6,205 nucleotides of DNA, taken from Desulfomonile tiedjei (GTDB lineage: Bacteria > Desulfobacterota > Desulfomonilia > Desulfomonilales > Desulfomonilaceae). The stretch lies in assembly GCA_020718965.1 (NCBI GenBank), contig DYRE01000139.1, forward strand, positions 1 to 6,205, read 5' to 3'. A model generated the notes under the pieces. It was not told where the DNA came from, searched no databases, and was given only the letters and a program-made list of their open reading frames with translations. Made by a program: the position numbers and the translations under genes. Numbering within the stretch: position 1 is the first letter of the stretch; each line of letters begins with the position of its first letter. Below, piece by piece: positions 5,332 to 6,205 of the stretch.

Positions 5332-6205
5332 TATTGATCATTAGAATTTTTCTGATCCATGGAAAGCTTTTCAAGAATGGAACAAGAATATGCCAAGGCC
5401 AGTAGAATTGAATTGAACTTCGTCTGGGCGGTGTCCCCCCTTGACGTAAGGACGATTGGAGTAGTTCCAGGTCCGGCGGTGATAATACCACCTATGTCGA
5501 TGACGAGACCTAGACTACCCATTGTTTTTGACAACATTTTGTATAAAACATTCGCAGTATTTATTTCGGTGGCAACCAGGCAATTGGCGTCTCCCATGAT
5601 ATTGCCCTGATAGTGTTTTTCGGCAGCGACTTCAGGGGCAGTAGCCAAATCAAATGAAAGAGGTCCCTCTATCACTACTGGACCATATTTTTCAGCTAAA
5701 TCTTTCGACATAGCCTCGGCCTCAGCCGCCACCAAAGTTGCAGGAATAGCCGATGTTTCCTTTTCAACAGCGGTAATGATAGCAAGTTTCAAAGGGAGAT
5801 TCGGGTTTACGACGCGGCGGATAATGTCAAGCTGGTTTTCTATCGCCCCCAACAAAGCCGTGGCGTTGGTAAACGCCGGGTTTACCGCGGCGTCGGATAA
5901 GGCGAAAAATCGCTTATCAGGGAATACTAGCAGTCCAGTATATGTCGCCAATTTTCTCTTGGGCGTACCATGAGTCTCGCTTGAAGCGGTTTCCTGACGG
6001 TAAATGGAGAGGGCTACATGAAGTACCGCCGAGGTATCCAGGCTCCCCTTCATGATAATGAAATCGCGATGATCAGACAGGAATTTCTTGAATTCCTCAG
6101 CCGTAGCTTTTTTTTTGTCTTCATAATCGGCAAGAAGCGGGTCGATGTTTATAACCTGAATGTCCGGATCGTTGAGCAGAGACAATCTCGCTTTGGATCT
6201 TTCGA
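5331..6205 (-). CDS. Phosphate acetyl/butyryltransferase family protein (5' partial)
   Basis: Cytoplasmic enzyme of the Pta/Ptb family, which interconverts acyl-CoA plus phosphate with acyl-phosphate plus CoA, linking acyl-CoA pools to ATP formation through an acyl kinase. About 290 residues are visible and the frame stays open to the window edge. The TTG at 6185 is unlikely to be the true start, because family members carry roughly 40 to 60 more N-terminal residues. Counting from that TTG, family marks are IIMKGSLDTSAVL (43-55), FFALSDAAVNP (93-103), AVEKETSAIPAT (139-150), EGPLSFDLA (173-181), EINTANVLYKML (207-218) and PIVLTSRGD (243-251). These fit phosphate butyryltransferase better than the long Pta form. 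The substrate (acetyl, butyryl or branched) cannot be told, and no acyl kinase gene is in view. A terminator follows the stop. Confidence 0.85.
   Translation of the reverse strand, partial: ERSKARLSLLNDPDIQVINIDPLLADYEDKKKATAEEFKKFLSDHRDFIIMKGSLDTSAVLHVALSIYRQETASSETHGTPKRKLATYTGLLVFPDKRFFALSDAAVNPAFTNATALLGAIENQLDIIRRVVNPNLPLKLAIITAVEKETSAIPATLVAAEAEAMSKDLAEKYGPVVIEGPLSFDLATAPEVAAEKHYQGNIMGDANCLVATEINTANVLYKMLSKTMGSLGLVIDIGGIITAGPGTTPIVLTSRGDTAQTKFNSILLALAYSCSILEKLSMDQKNSNDQ

Overview
The window looks like chromosome of an anaerobic Desulfobacterota (old Deltaproteobacteria) member, a sulfate reducer or a syntroph. The reasons are a HmcA-type multihaem cytochrome c, a matching HmcB/HmcC/HmcD membrane module, a PxxKW cysteine-rich protein and an acyl-phosphate-forming transferase. 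The genus cannot be fixed from this sequence.

Left part (1-3628, + strand). One compact, probably co-transcribed cluster: the C-terminal nine-haem domain of HmcA (its 5' end lies outside the window), a 40-codon HmcD-like membrane peptide (897-1019), a Tat-exported HmcB-like protein with four [4Fe-4S] motifs and a tail anchor (1077-2015), an HmcC/NrfD-family membrane protein (2015-3250, overlapping hmcB by one base), and a receiver-only response regulator (3275-3628). Together the Hmc proteins should form a transmembrane redox complex that exchanges electrons between the periplasmic cytochrome c pool and the membrane. The order A-D-B-C differs from the A-B-C-D-E-F of the Desulfovibrio hmc operon. 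No hmcE or hmcF is seen here. The receiver gene sits where rrf1 follows hmcF in Desulfovibrio.

Middle part (3629-4841, + strand). After a 130-base gap holding a probable attenuating terminator comes a soluble PAS histidine kinase with a cysteine-rich sensor region and an atypical H-box. It is the obvious partner of the receiver protein, so the pair may tie Hmc expression or activity to redox state.

Right part (4842-6205, - strand). Two genes converge on the kinase. The first is an 8-cysteine PxxKW-family protein (4904-5191) with its own likely promoter and a dyad in its leader. Upstream of it, behind a probable terminator, is a phosphate acetyl/butyryltransferase-family protein (from 5331, cut by the window end). 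The kinase and the PxxKW gene meet over a 62-base gap that contains a hairpin.

No RNA gene, mobile element, CRISPR array or gene-free stretch over 300 bases was found.
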